From: Citrifermentans bremense R1
GTDB taxonomy: Bacteria > Desulfobacterota > Desulfuromonadia > Geobacterales > Geobacteraceae
NCBI RefSeq assembly: GCF_000426865.1
Contig: NZ_AUGE01000005.1
Coordinates: forward strand, 186,001-250,000
DNA: 64,000 nucleotides
Direction of reading: 5' to 3'
Shown here: one piece after another, positions 38,339 to 48,300 of the stretch
How the letters are laid out: the number at the start of each line of letters is the position of its first letter
How positions within the stretch are numbered: the stretch's first letter is position 1
Made by a program: the position numbers and the translations under genes
Notes under the pieces: generated by a model
Told to the model about the DNA's origin: nothing
What the model saw: only the letters and a program-made list of their open reading frames with translations
Databases searched by the model: none

Positions 38339-38370
38339 TTAACCATGGTTAAGGCCTTAACCATGGTTAA
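38339..38370. promoter_or_regulatory. Double palindrome, probable enhancer site for the NtrC-type regulator
   Basis: Two identical 14-base palindromes TTAACCATGGTTAA are separated by GGCC, so the whole 32 bases equal their own reverse complement. The centres are 18 bases apart and lie about 180-190 bases upstream of the sigma-54 start site, a typical place for an enhancer-binding protein. Confidence 0.75.
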
Positions 38371-38436
38371 CACCATTGGGTGATGTAGTTGATATAGCAA
38401 GGAAAGGGACTGAAGACTATCGATGAGGGTAAAACC

Positions 38437-38545
38437 GTGATCTCGTTCCCAAGGTCCACCTTGGGAACGCAAAACCAGCCGAAGCTCCAGCTTCCACTAG
38501 ATGCAAAGCTGGAGCTTTGCGCCGCATTGGGTTCCCAAGCTGGAG
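38437..38545. repeat. TTCCCAAG palindrome cluster
   Basis: GTTCCCAAGGT...ACCTTGGGAAC (near 38439-38470), AAAGCTGGAGCTTT (near 38504) and GTTCCCAAGCT...AGCTTGGGAACC (near 38529-38554) are three related near-palindromes. They lie between the regulator gene and the dctA control region. They look like a dispersed intergenic repeat family. Confidence 0.7.
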
Positions 38546-38561
38546 CTTGGGAACCAGGAAT

Positions 38562-38635
38562 TCTCCCTCTCCCTCTGGGCCTTCGCCCACCGTAGGCTAC
38601 GGTCCGCAGGTGGGAGAGGGTCGGGGTGAGGGGAG
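38562..38635. repeat. CTCTCCC / GGGAGAGGGTCGGGGTGAGG intergenic repeat
   Basis: The segment begins TCTCCCTCTCCCTC and ends GGGAGAGGGTCGGGGTGAGG, with an internal GTAGGCTACGG hairpin. It stands just downstream of the regulator stop codon. Similar sequences are common dispersed repeats in Proteobacteria. Confidence 0.5.
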
Positions 38636-38646
38636 AGAAGTGTTAT

Positions 38647-40050
38647 TTATTTCCGCTGCTTGAGGCGCTTGTTCAGCGCGGGGGCGGAGATACCCAAGAG
38701 CCTCGCGGCGATGGCCTGGACGCCGTTGGCGCGCGAGACGGCCGCCTCCACCAGCAGTTCGGCCGCTTCGGCGAAGGTGGGAAGGCGCTCGAAGGAGTGG
38801 AACGGGTTCTCGTGCAGGGCGGGAAGCGGCTGCTCCACGCGGGAGCGGCCGATCGCCTTCAGGAAGCTGTCCATGGAGAGGATCCTCTCCTTGTGCAGAC
38901 TAACCGCGTTGTAGACCATGCCGCGCAATTCGCGCACGTTGCCGGGGAAGCTGTAGGTGGCCAGTATCTGGGCCAACTCCTTGGGAGGGGTCGGCTTCTT
39001 CTTACCCAGCGACTCCGCCGCCTGTTCCAGGAAATAATCGAGCAGAAGCGGGATGTCCGCGGTCCGCTCCCGAAGCGGCGGGATCTGGATGCGGTGCGTG
39101 CAAAGACGGTAATAAAGGTCGCGCCTGAAGGTCCCGGCGGCCTCTTTGGCGGCCAAATCGCGGTGCGTCGCGACCACGATGCGCGCGTTCATCCGTTTCG
39201 GCCGGTCGCTACCCAGCTGGAAGTACTCCCCTTCCTGCAGCAGGCGCAATAATTTCACCTGCGATGCGATGCTCAGGTCCCCGATCTCGTCTAAGAAAAG
39301 CGTCCCGTTTCCCGCCTGTTCGATCATCCCGAGGCGCGCCTGGTCCGCGCCGGTATAGGCGCCGCGGACGTGCCCGAATAGCGTATCGGCAAAGACGGTA
39401 TCGTCGAGCCCCGCGACGTTGACGGCGACCAGCGGCCCCTGGCAGCCGCTCAAGGCGTGCACGGCGCGGGCGATCAGTTCCTTCCCCACCCCGCTCTCGC
39501 CGGTGATCAAAAGCGGCTGATGGCTGGGCGACACCGCCTCCACGTAGTTGAACAGGTCGTGCATGCCGCGGTCGCTGGTGACGATGTCGGCGAACGCCTC
39601 CGGGTGTTTCAACTCGCGCGAGATCATCCGGTCCGACATGGCGCGGAATTCGTTGTGCAGTTCCAGCATCCGGATCGCCCTCATCGCCCCCCCAACCAGC
39701 CGGTCCTCCTCGTCGGTCTTAACGATGTAGTCGAAGGCGCCAAGCTTCATGCAGCGCACCGCGGTGTCGAGCTGGTTCATACCGCTCACGATGATGGTCA
39801 TGATCTCCGGATGGCTCTCCGCGATCTGCTGCAGAAGCGTCTCGCCGGAGATGTGCGGCATGGTGAGGTCTAGGAGCACGAGCCCCACTCCCCCCCGGTC
39901 CAAAAGCCCCATCACCTCGCGGCTGTCCTGGCAGATGAGCACGTTGTTGATCCCCGCCCGGCTTTTGAGCGTGAGCGAGAAGGACTTGAGCCAGGCCGGC
40001 TCGTCGTCGACCAGCAGTATGCTGAAGCTGGGGTACGGCGTTGACTTCAT
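38647..40050 (-). CDS. NtrC-family sigma-54-dependent response regulator, DctD-like
   Basis: The protein of about 467 residues has a receiver domain (acidic pair VDDEP, phospho-Asp63 in LLDLTMP counted from the first ATG), a AAA+ domain with GESGVGKELIARAVH (Walker A), RGAYTGAD (the sigma-54 contact loop, Tyr form of GAFTGA), LFLDEIGDL (Walker B), and a Fis-type C-terminal HTH (VQAIAARLLGISAPALNKRL). GGAGG stands eight bases before the second ATG, which I prefer; the first ATG at 40056 overlaps the kinase stop. Its place beside the dctA sigma-54 promoter makes it the likely activator. Confidence 0.88.
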   Translation of the reverse strand: MKSTPYPSFSILLVDDEPAWLKSFSLTLKSRAGINNVLICQDSREVMGLLDRGGVGLVLLDLTMPHISGETLLQQIAESHPEIMTIIVSGMNQLDTAVRCMKLGAFDYIVKTDEEDRLVGGAMRAIRMLELHNEFRAMSDRMISRELKHPEAFADIVTSDRGMHDLFNYVEAVSPSHQPLLITGESGVGKELIARAVHALSGCQGPLVAVNVAGLDDTVFADTLFGHVRGAYTGADQARLGMIEQAGNGTLFLDEIGDLSIASQVKLLRLLQEGEYFQLGSDRPKRMNARIVVATHRDLAAKEAAGTFRRDLYYRLCTHRIQIPPLRERTADIPLLLDYFLEQAAESLGKKKPTPPKELAQILATYSFPGNVRELRGMVYNAVSLHKERILSMDSFLKAIGRSRVEQPLPALHENPFHSFERLPTFAEAAELLVEAAVSRANGVQAIAARLLGISAPALNKRLKQRK

Positions 40051-40052
40051 AT

Positions 40053-41879
40053 TCATGACCTCCTGGAAGTAACGGGAAGGGAAAGGGTGACCGTGGTCCC
40101 CTCCCCCGGCGTCGACGCGAAGCGGAGCGTCCCCCCGTGCTCCTTGACGATTCCCGCGGAGACGGAGAGGCCGAGCCCGGTGCCTCCGGTCTCCCGCTTG
40201 GTGGTGAAGAAGGGATCCACGAGCTGCGGCAGGTGCTCCTGCGCTATCCCCACCCCTTCGTCACGCACCTCGATCAGCACGCTGCCGCTCTCGCTGTCCA
40301 GCGAGGTGGTAAGCGTCACCCCCTGGTCCCGCCCGGAAAGGGCCTGGCAGGCGTTGAGCACCAGGTTGACGATGACCTGCTCTATGCGCTGCGCGTTGCC
40401 CAATACCGGCGGTAGGTTCCCCGCATAGAGCGCCTCGAACCTGTTGGTTGCCGTACGTATGGTCGGCTCGACCAGGCGCACGGCCCTCTTGGCTGCCGCC
40501 TCCACGTCGATCGGCCCCATGTAGCCCGCGTCGTCGCGGCGCGCGAAGTCCTTCAGATCGTTCACTATCCTCTTGATGCGCTGCGCCCCGTCCTGCATCT
40601 CCTCCAGGATGCGCGGGATCTCCTCGCGCATCTCCGAGTACGGGACCCCCCCGAGCATGAAATCCCCCTCCTGCAGGTAGCGGGCTTCGAGGATCTCCTC
40701 CGCGTCCTCGTGCACGCGCCTAAGAATCGGGATATCGAGCAGCAAGAGCCCGTTGGGGTTGTTGATCTCGTGGGCAACGCCGGAAACCAGCGTCCCGAGC
40801 GAGGCCATCTTGTCCGCCTGGATCAGCTTGTCCTGGTGGCGCCTTAACGCCTCCAGAGCCTTGTTGCGCTCCGAGACCTCCTGCGCCAGCTCATCAGTGC
40901 GCTCGGCGACCCTTTTGTGCAGCGTCTTGTTCCAAAGCGCCGTCCCCGCCAAGACCAGCAAAAGCGGCACCAGGATCATGGCGCCGTACTTGAGCGCCAT
41001 CTCCCTGGTGACCCGCGGAGGCTCGTGCACGCCGAGCCACCGGTTGTAGATCTGCGCGTACTGGCCGGTCTTGATGACGATGGCGAGCCCCTCGTTGAAG
41101 CGGGTCAAAAGCTCCTTATTCCCCTTGGCGACCCCGTAGCCGTACTGCTCGCTCACCACGGCCTTTGCCACCGGAACCAGGTTGGTCAGGTGCAGTTCGC
41201 GGATGAGATACATCCCCGGGAGTTGCGCCACCACCGCGTAGTCGTACTGCCCCGAAGCCAGGAGCCTGAGCGCCTCCGCCGGCGTCGGGGTGAGCACCAG
41301 GTCCTTCCCGAACCCCAAGAGCTTCAGGCGCTCGTGCATGATGCCGTCCTGGAAGACGATCACCTTCTTCCCCTTCAGTTCCTCCAGGGTACGGACCCGT
41401 TTCGAGTCCCTGCGGGCGAAGATGGCGTGGTGCACCATGGCGTGGGGGGGCGAGAAGTCGACGCTCCGGGAGCGCTCATCCGAATAGGAGAGCCCCTGCA
41501 GGATGTTGATCTTTCCCTGCTGCAGCCCTGCCCGCATCTCCGCCCAGCTTCCGAAGCGGAATTCCACCTTCATCCCCATCACCTCGGCGATGGCCTTGGT
41601 GAGATCCACGTTATAGCCGGCGGGGCGGCCGTCCTTGTCGATGAATTCGTATGGGGGATAAGAGCGGTCGCCGCCGACCACGATGGTGGCCGCGGGGTCG
41701 TAGTGGACCGGGGGGGATTGCTGCGCCTGGGCAGGCGGGGTCAGAGAGAGCAGCAGGACCAGCAGAAGGAGCGAGAAAAGCGCCCGGTTGCCGGCGTGGG
41801 AAGGGTTCGTGCTGAAAGGAGGGAAGAAACGAAACCTCGATGCGGGTTTTAGTGTGCCGGTGCAGGCGCCGTGAGACAC
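40053..41879 (-). CDS. Sensor histidine kinase with periplasmic solute-binding (SBP_bac_3) input domain
   Basis: The 608-residue protein starts with GTG, six bases after AAAGGA. A signal sequence (residues about 32-52) leads into an SBP_bac_3 domain (GGDRSYPPYEFIDKDGRPAG, residues 68-285), one membrane helix (298-316), a coiled coil, HisKA with phospho-His370 in GVAHEINNPNG, and an ATPase domain (NLVLNACQAL, DEGVGI, GGTGLGLS). Solute-binding input domains sense amino or organic acids outside the inner membrane. With the downstream regulator and dctA it probably senses C4-dicarboxylates, although DctB proteins normally use a PAS-type input. Confidence 0.88.
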   Translation of the reverse strand: MSHGACTGTLKPASRFRFFPPFSTNPSHAGNRALFSLLLLVLLLSLTPPAQAQQSPPVHYDPAATIVVGGDRSYPPYEFIDKDGRPAGYNVDLTKAIAEVMGMKVEFRFGSWAEMRAGLQQGKINILQGLSYSDERSRSVDFSPPHAMVHHAIFARRDSKRVRTLEELKGKKVIVFQDGIMHERLKLLGFGKDLVLTPTPAEALRLLASGQYDYAVVAQLPGMYLIRELHLTNLVPVAKAVVSEQYGYGVAKGNKELLTRFNEGLAIVIKTGQYAQIYNRWLGVHEPPRVTREMALKYGAMILVPLLLVLAGTALWNKTLHKRVAERTDELAQEVSERNKALEALRRHQDKLIQADKMASLGTLVSGVAHEINNPNGLLLLDIPILRRVHEDAEEILEARYLQEGDFMLGGVPYSEMREEIPRILEEMQDGAQRIKRIVNDLKDFARRDDAGYMGPIDVEAAAKRAVRLVEPTIRTATNRFEALYAGNLPPVLGNAQRIEQVIVNLVLNACQALSGRDQGVTLTTSLDSESGSVLIEVRDEGVGIAQEHLPQLVDPFFTTKRETGGTGLGLSVSAGIVKEHGGTLRFASTPGEGTTVTLSLPVTSRRS

Positions 41880-41904
41880 TGTGAATCCTTTTGCTTTAAA
41901 AAAG

Positions 41905-41946
41905 GGGGACAGGCTACTTTTTTAAATGAAAAAGTAGCCTGTCCCC
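41905..41946. repeat. Intergenic inverted repeat, GGGGACAGGCTAC family, copy 3
   Basis: The 18-base arms GGGGACAGGCTACTTTTT and its complement flank a six-base loop, immediately upstream of the sensor kinase start. The arms are identical in core to copies 1 and 2. Confidence 0.8.
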
Positions 41947-42019
41947 TTTTCGGAGGTAAGGGCTACGGCTTCGACAATATAGCATGCGCCGGGACAAGTC
42001 AATGAAGCTCATGAGAAAC

Positions 42020-42054
42020 AAGGGGACTGGCTCCGCCAGGTGCCTGTCCCCCTT
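42020..42054. repeat. GGGGACTGGC...GCCTGTCCCC inverted repeat
   Basis: AAGGGGACTGGCTCCGCC and AGGTGCCTGTCCCCCTT form an imperfect hairpin whose end touches the stop codon of the CCG oxidoreductase gene. It seems a cousin of the GGGGACAGGCTAC family. Confidence 0.65.
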
Positions 42055-44038
42055 AGACTATCCGCTCCGCTAGAATCTCAGCCAGATCCCTCGCGGCGAC
42101 GCTTCCCTCAGCGCCGCCGGTCTTGATGCCGTCCTCGAACATGGTGAGACAGAACGGGCAGTTGGAGACCAGCATGGAAACGGCGGTTTCCTGGGCCATC
42201 TGCACCCGCGCCACGTTGATCCGCGTGCCGCGCTTCTCCTCCGCCAGGATGCGCCCTCCCCCGGCGCCGCAGCAAAAGCTCTCCAGGCGGCTCGCCCCCA
42301 TCTCGGCGATGCTCCCGCCGGCGCGCTGCAGGAGCTCGCGCGGCTCTTCGAAGATGTCCATGTAGCGTCCGATGTAGCAGGAGTCGTGATAGGTGCAGGC
42401 AAACGGCTCCGCTTTCAGCTTCAACCTCCCCTGCTGCACCAGGTCATGGAGGAAGGTGGTGTAATGCTCAACCGGGACATCGAAGCCCAAGTCGCGGTAA
42501 TCCCTGGCGAGCGTGTTAAAGCAGTGCGGGCAGGTGGTCACCACCCGCGGCACCCCGTATCCCTTGATCTTCTCGATGTTCTCCTGCGCCATCCCCTGGT
42601 ACAGGTACTCGTTCCCAAGCTTTCTGGGGGGCTCGCCGCAGCACTTCTCCTCTTTGCCTAAGATGCCGACCCTGACGCCGGCGGCGTTGCAAAGCTTCAC
42701 GAAGGCGCGGGCGACCTCCTGGTTCCTGCGGTCGAAGGAGGCGTAGCAGCCGACGAAGTAAAGGACGTCGACCGCGGCGCCTTTCTCCATGAGGGCGACG
42801 TCGAGGCCGTCGGCCCAGGCGCCGCGCTCGGCGTAGGCCATGCCGAACGGGTTGCCGTTCACCTCGTAGTTGGCCATGGCGGCGCGCACCTCGTCGCCGG
42901 GGAAGGAGCCCTCCATGAGCGCCAGGTTCCTGCGCATCTCGAGGATCTTGTTCACGTGCTCGATCTCGGCCGGACAGATCTCCTGGCAGGCCCGGCAGGT
43001 GGTGCAGTCCCAAAGGACGTCCTCGGTGACGGTCCGGCAGAGGTCGGCCTGCGGCGTCGCGGCAGCCACCTCGCCTATCCGCAGCACCACCTTCATGGGG
43101 GAAAGCGGCTTTTCCGTGTTCCAGGCCGGGCAGCGGTCCTGGCAGCGCTTGCAGAGCGTGCAGGCATCGGGGTCGTAGAGGTCCTTCCAGGAAAAATCCG
43201 CCACCTTGGCGACGCCGAACTGCTCCGCCCCCTCGTCCTCCAGGTTGATGGTCGCAATCGCCCCCTTGGGCCTTAAGTCGGTAAAGAGGTAGTTGACCGG
43301 CGTGGTGAAGAGATGGCGCAGCTTGGTGAAGGGGATGGCCACGATGAAGGAGAGGGCCAGGAACAGGTGCCCCCACCACAGAGTCTTGTGGGTCAGGGAA
43401 ATCCTCCCCAGGTCCATCCCCACGAACAGTCGGCCGAAGAGCCCCCCTACCGGGGACCAGCGCGCGAGTTCCGGGTTGATCCCGATCTCCGTCGAGGCCA
43501 TGCGAAGCCCCTCCACCACAAACCCGGTGACGAGGATGGCGAAGAGAAGCGCGTGCGCCAGGTAGTCGTCTCCGCTGGTCGGGAGCCCCTTCGGCTTCAC
43601 GAACCAGCGGCGCACCAAAAGCCCCCCGAGCATGACGATCGCCACCAGCCCGGCAAGATCCAGCACCAGCGAATAACCGCGGTAGAAGTTACCCTGCAAA
43701 AACACCCTGTGGAACAGCGGCGCGGTGAAGTCGGCCTGCAGCATGATCAAGAGGGTACCGATGAAAAGGAGCAGAAAGCCCCAGTAGAAGAGCGCATGCA
43801 GCGTCCCCGGCACGGGAACCCGCAGCACCTTCACCTGCGAAAACATCCCCTTAAGGAAGTGCCGGACGCGCTCGGGGAGCCGGTCCAGCCGGTCAAGCGG
43901 CTGCTTACCCTGCCGGTACATGGGGAGACGCCGCCAAAAGCCCCAGGCGCCTGCCGCCAGGGCAATGAAGGCGAAAAGGTACATCACCCAGATCAGGGCG
44001 TGATTGACGTTCCAGTATATTTCGCGGGTGGCGTGCAT
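42053..44038 (-). CDS. Membrane CCG-domain iron-sulfur oxidoreductase (HdrDE/EtfQO-like)
   Basis: The 661-residue protein fuses three modules. Residues about 1-240 form a NarI/HdrE-like membrane cytochrome b part with around six helices and His candidates. Residues about 300-390 are a ferredoxin domain (CTLCKRCQDRCP, CTTCRACQEICP). Residues 430-661 hold two CCG domains (EKCCGEPPRKLGN with CPHC, and FCCGAGGGR with NCPFC) that bind a non-cubane Fe-S centre in relatives. Such proteins take electrons from ETF or other flavoproteins to menaquinone. No etf genes are adjacent here, so the donor is open. Confidence 0.85.
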   Translation of the reverse strand: MHATREIYWNVNHALIWVMYLFAFIALAAGAWGFWRRLPMYRQGKQPLDRLDRLPERVRHFLKGMFSQVKVLRVPVPGTLHALFYWGFLLLFIGTLLIMLQADFTAPLFHRVFLQGNFYRGYSLVLDLAGLVAIVMLGGLLVRRWFVKPKGLPTSGDDYLAHALLFAILVTGFVVEGLRMASTEIGINPELARWSPVGGLFGRLFVGMDLGRISLTHKTLWWGHLFLALSFIVAIPFTKLRHLFTTPVNYLFTDLRPKGAIATINLEDEGAEQFGVAKVADFSWKDLYDPDACTLCKRCQDRCPAWNTEKPLSPMKVVLRIGEVAAATPQADLCRTVTEDVLWDCTTCRACQEICPAEIEHVNKILEMRRNLALMEGSFPGDEVRAAMANYEVNGNPFGMAYAERGAWADGLDVALMEKGAAVDVLYFVGCYASFDRRNQEVARAFVKLCNAAGVRVGILGKEEKCCGEPPRKLGNEYLYQGMAQENIEKIKGYGVPRVVTTCPHCFNTLARDYRDLGFDVPVEHYTTFLHDLVQQGRLKLKAEPFACTYHDSCYIGRYMDIFEEPRELLQRAGGSIAEMGASRLESFCCGAGGGRILAEEKRGTRINVARVQMAQETAVSMLVSNCPFCLTMFEDGIKTGGAEGSVAARDLAEILAERIV

Positions 44039-44087
44039 GATGAGACCTCTATAAATCGATAGGATGGGTGCTGCCTGTTGCGGATGC

Positions 44088-45038
44088 TTAAGCGTGGTTG
44101 CGCAGCATCAGCTCCGCCGGATGTGGGGAGAGGTAGACCTGCTGCTGCAGATACTGCTGCCGGTACTTGTTGACGTAGTGCTTCAGGAGGGTGACCGGCA
44201 CCACCAGGGGGACCAGTCCATCGTGGTACTGCCCGATCAACTCCAAAAGCTCCTGTTTTTCCTCGGCCTCCAGCTCTTTTTTGAAGTACCCCATGATGTG
44301 CATCAGCACGTTGGTCTGCTTTTTCACCGTGGCCTGCAGCTCCAAGGCCCGCAGGAAAAGTTCCTGGTAGCGCTCGGCGAGCTCCGGCCAGACGATCTCC
44401 TTGCCGCGCGCGACAAGCGCCCCCATTTCCCGGTAGAGCTGCGTGCTGTGGGAGATCACCAATAGCTTTTGCCGGGTGTGGAACTGCACCAGCTTCCCCA
44501 GGTCCGGTCCCTGCGTCAGGAAGTCCTTCCAGCGCCGGTAGCTGAAGACCCGCTCGATGAAGTTCTCCCGCAAGGAGGCGTCGGCGAGCCTCCCCTCCTC
44601 TTCCATGGGAAGGTGCGGGAAACGCCCGGCCACCGCGGCCGCGAAAAGGCCGCTGCCGGTCTTAGACGGCACGCCGGCATGGTCGTAGACCTTGACCCGG
44701 AACAGGCCGGAACTGGGGGAGCCCTTCTTGAAGATGAAGCCGCAGAGATCCTCCAAGGCCAACGCCTCCACCTTGGCGCGGCAAAAGGCCAGCATCTGCT
44801 CGGTCTTGTCCGCCCGGCTCTTGTGGGTGATCAGCCTGGGCGCCGCAGGATCCCCCTCCAGCCGCATCGCCTCGCGCGGCACGGGCATGCCGCACTCAAC
44901 CTCCGGGCAGACCGGGACGAAGAGGAAGAACCTGCCCAGCACGTCCGTGATGTAGCGGTCATGCTTGTGCCCTCCGTCATAGCGGACCTTCTCACCCAGA
45001 AGGCACGAACTCACACCGATCTTTATAGGTGAAGTCAT
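44088..45038 (-). CDS. DUF523 and DUF1722 (YbgA) two-domain protein
   Basis: From the ATG at 45038 (AAGGAG eight bases upstream) the protein has 316 residues. The first half is DUF523: KIGVSSCLLGEKVRYDGGHK, CPEVECGMPVPREAM, and SPSSGLFRVKVYDH. The second half is DUF1722: ENFIERVFSYRRW, FHTRQKLLVISHS, HIMGYFKKELEAEEK. DUF523 has Cys and Arg residues suggesting a thiol or metal role, and DUF1722 is often linked to photolyase genes. The function is unknown. Confidence 0.88.
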   Translation of the reverse strand: MTSPIKIGVSSCLLGEKVRYDGGHKHDRYITDVLGRFFLFVPVCPEVECGMPVPREAMRLEGDPAAPRLITHKSRADKTEQMLAFCRAKVEALALEDLCGFIFKKGSPSSGLFRVKVYDHAGVPSKTGSGLFAAAVAGRFPHLPMEEEGRLADASLRENFIERVFSYRRWKDFLTQGPDLGKLVQFHTRQKLLVISHSTQLYREMGALVARGKEIVWPELAERYQELFLRALELQATVKKQTNVLMHIMGYFKKELEAEEKQELLELIGQYHDGLVPLVVPVTLLKHYVNKYRQQYLQQQVYLSPHPAELMLRNHA

Positions 45039-45254
45039 TAAAACTCTCCTTGCATGGCAGATTCGACGAAGGCACATGATACCACAGTAGCAGCCGGTGC
45101 GACAGGATCGGTGGGGACTAACTTCAGCTCTATCTGCAGTGGCTATGAGTGCTGCAGTGTCGCCTGCGGATGGTTCAATTAAAGCTACGGCAGCACCACA
45201 CCGATAAGATGTTATGAAACAAGCAATTCCAGAAAACAGCTCTGACACAAAACG

Positions 45255-45283
45255 TTGAACTGTCACCTTTATCCTGTTATAAG
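45255..45283 (+). promoter_or_regulatory. Candidate sigma-70 promoter of the hybrid kinase gene
   Basis: TTGAAC and TATAAG are separated by 17 bases, 63 bases before the ATG. The rest of the 307-base gap to the divergent DUF523 gene shows nothing else that I recognise. Confidence 0.5.
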
Positions 45284-45345
45284 CATCGATAGGTTCATCC
45301 TCTGCTGACAGTGCTGAGCCTTTTCCACCTTTCCAAGGAGGGCCG

Positions 45346-48300
45346 ATGTTCCATTCGCTTCAGAACTGGCAGGCATTGTTCGACAGCATGTCCCAGGGCA
45401 TGTTCTGCCAGGACGCGGAGGGAAGCCCCGTCGAGGCGAATGCATCGGCACTCTCCCTTCTGGGCCTGGACCGCGAAGCGTTCATGGCGCACACCCCGCA
45501 AAAGCCGCAATGGCGCCTCCTCACCCAGGACGGAGGCGACCTCCCCCCGGAACAACACCCGGCCTCCGTAGCGCTTACTAAAGGAAAGGCCGTAACCGGC
45601 TTCACCGCCGGCATCTACACCCCCCACAATGACGCCACGATCTGGGTAAAGATCGATGCCATCCCGCTCCAGCAGGGACTTGTCTGCGTCGTCCTGAACG
45701 ACATCACCCAAGAAAAGCTGATAAAGGAGCAGGAGCACCAGGCCGCGCTGCAGTACGAGCTTCTTGCCAATACCTCCATGGACGGCTTCTGGGTCGTCGA
45801 CATGGAAGGAAAGATCCTCTCCGTGAACGAAGCCGCCTGCCGCATGTACGGCTACAGCCGCGACGAGTTCAGTTCCATGTTCGTCTACGAGATCGAGGCG
45901 CGTGAGGACCGCCACGAGGTCATGCAGCATACCGAGAAGGTAGCGGCGACACGCTACGACCGCTTCGAGACCGTGCACCGCACGAAGGACGGCACCCTGA
46001 TCGAAGTAGAGGCGAGCACCACCTTCATACCGGAGAGCAGGCGGTTCCTCACCTTCTTGCAGGACATAACCAGCAAGAAGGACGCGGAAAATGCCCTGCA
46101 ACAAAGCGAACGGCGCTACCGGGCCATCGTGCAGACCCAAGCCGAATTCGTCGTGCGTTACCGCCGGGGAGGCTTCCTCACCTTCGTCAACGATGCCTTC
46201 TGCAAATACATGCAGATGTCCCGCGAGGAACTGTTGGGCCAGAGCCTGTACCCGTATTTTTTCCTGCAGGACCGCGAACACCTGATCCGAGTCGTGGAGT
46301 CGATGGGCGCGGAGCACCAGGAGCAGGCGCTGGAAGTGAGGGCCTGGCTGCCGGACGGCCGCCTGGTGTGGCAGAAATGGAGCAACAGCGTCATCCCCGA
46401 CGACTGCGGACAGGTGGCGGAGTTCCAGGCGACCGGCATGGACACCACCCGCAGCAAGCACGCCGAAGAGAGCCTGCGCAAAAGCGAGGAGAAGTACCGC
46501 TCGCTGTTCGACAACATGCTGAACGGCTTCGCCTACTGCAGGATGATCCTGGATTCCAATCTCCCCATGGACTTCGTCTTCCTGGAAGTGAACCAGAGCT
46601 TCGAGAAGCTGACGGGGCTGCGCGAGGTGAAGGGGAAGCGGATGAGCGAGGTGCTGCCTGGCGTCGGCAACTCCGACCCGGAGCTTCTCGCGGGCTTCAG
46701 GCGCGTCGCCCTGAGCGGGGAGCCCGAACAGGTGGAATACTTCCTCTGCGCCATCAACGAGTGGATTGCCGTTTCCGTGTACAGCCCGGAGCCGGGGTGC
46801 TTCGTCGCGGTCCTCGACGTGATAACCAAGCGCAAGAGGACCGAGGAGTGCCTGGCATTCCTGGCCCAGTCGGTCTCAGAGCCGGGCGAGCAGTTCTTCC
46901 ACCGGCTGGCGAAATACCTGGCGCAAGCCCTCGACATGGAATTCATCTGCATCGACCAGCTGGAGGAGGGGAACCAGTACGCGCGCACCCTCGCGGTCTA
47001 CTTCGACGGCAGCTTCGAGGACAACATCCGCTACACCCTGCGGGACACCCCCTGCGGCGAGGTGGTGGGAAACAGCGTCTGCTGCTACCGCCAGGGGGTG
47101 CGCCACCTCTTCCCGACCGACACCTTGCTGCAGGAGATCAAGGCGGAGAGCTACATGGGGACTGTGCTTTGGGGGTCCAACGGCGTGCCGATAGGGTTGA
47201 TCGCCGCAATCGGCAAGAAGCCCCTGGGAAACCGGAACCTGCCTCAGGAAATCTTCCAGATGGTCAGCTCGCGTGCCGCGGCGGAGATGGAGCGCGGCCT
47301 GCACGAAGAGGAGCGGCTGAGGCTGGAGCATCAGCTTTTGCACGCGCAGAAGCTTGAAAGCCTGGGCATCCTTGCCGGCGGCATCGCGCACGACTTCAAC
47401 AACATCCTCACCGGCATCCTGGGGAATTCCAGCCTCGGGCTCTTACGCATAGACCCGGATTCTCCCGCCGCCGAAAACCTGCAGAACATCGAGAAGGCCG
47501 CCGTCAGGGCGGCCGACCTGGCCAAGCAGATGCTCGCCTACTCCGGCAAGGGGATGTTCGTCGTGGAACCGGTGAACCTCAACCTGCTGCTGGAGGAGAT
47601 GATCCACCTGCTGGAAGTCTCGGTATCGAAAAAGGCCGAGCTGAAGCTCTCCCTGGCCCAGGAGCTACCTCCGGTGCAGGCAGATCCGACGCAGTTGCGT
47701 CAGATCGTGATGAACCTGGTCATCAACGCTTCGGAGGCCACCGGAGAGCAGGGGGGGACCATATCGATCAGCACCGGATACCGGTATTTCGATCAGAGCT
47801 ATCTGAAAGAGGCGTGGTTCGACTGCGAACTCGTCGAGGGGGAGTTCGTCTTCCTGCAGGTGGCAGATACCGGCTGCGGCATGGACGAGAGCACGCTTTT
47901 GCGCATCTTCGACCCCTTTTTCACCACCAAATTCACCGGTCGCGGGCTCGGCATGTCGGCGGTACTGGGTATCATCAGGGGGCACAAGGGCGCCATCAAG
48001 GTGCAAAGCAAGACCGGGGAGGGAACGACCTTCACCGTGCTGCTGCCGGCCAGCGACCTCCCGGTGCCAGTGAAGGAAGCGGACCAGAAGATGGACAACT
48101 GGCAGGGGAGCGGGACCATCCTTCTGGTCGATGACGAGGAGACCATCTGCGACATCGGGGCGATGATGCTGGGACAGTTGGGATACGAGGTGGTGACGGC
48201 GCTTTCCGGCAGCAGTGCGCTGCAGACCTACCGATCGCGGCCGGATATAAAATTCGTGATTCTGGATCTCACCATGCCGCAGATGGACGGGGAGCAGACC

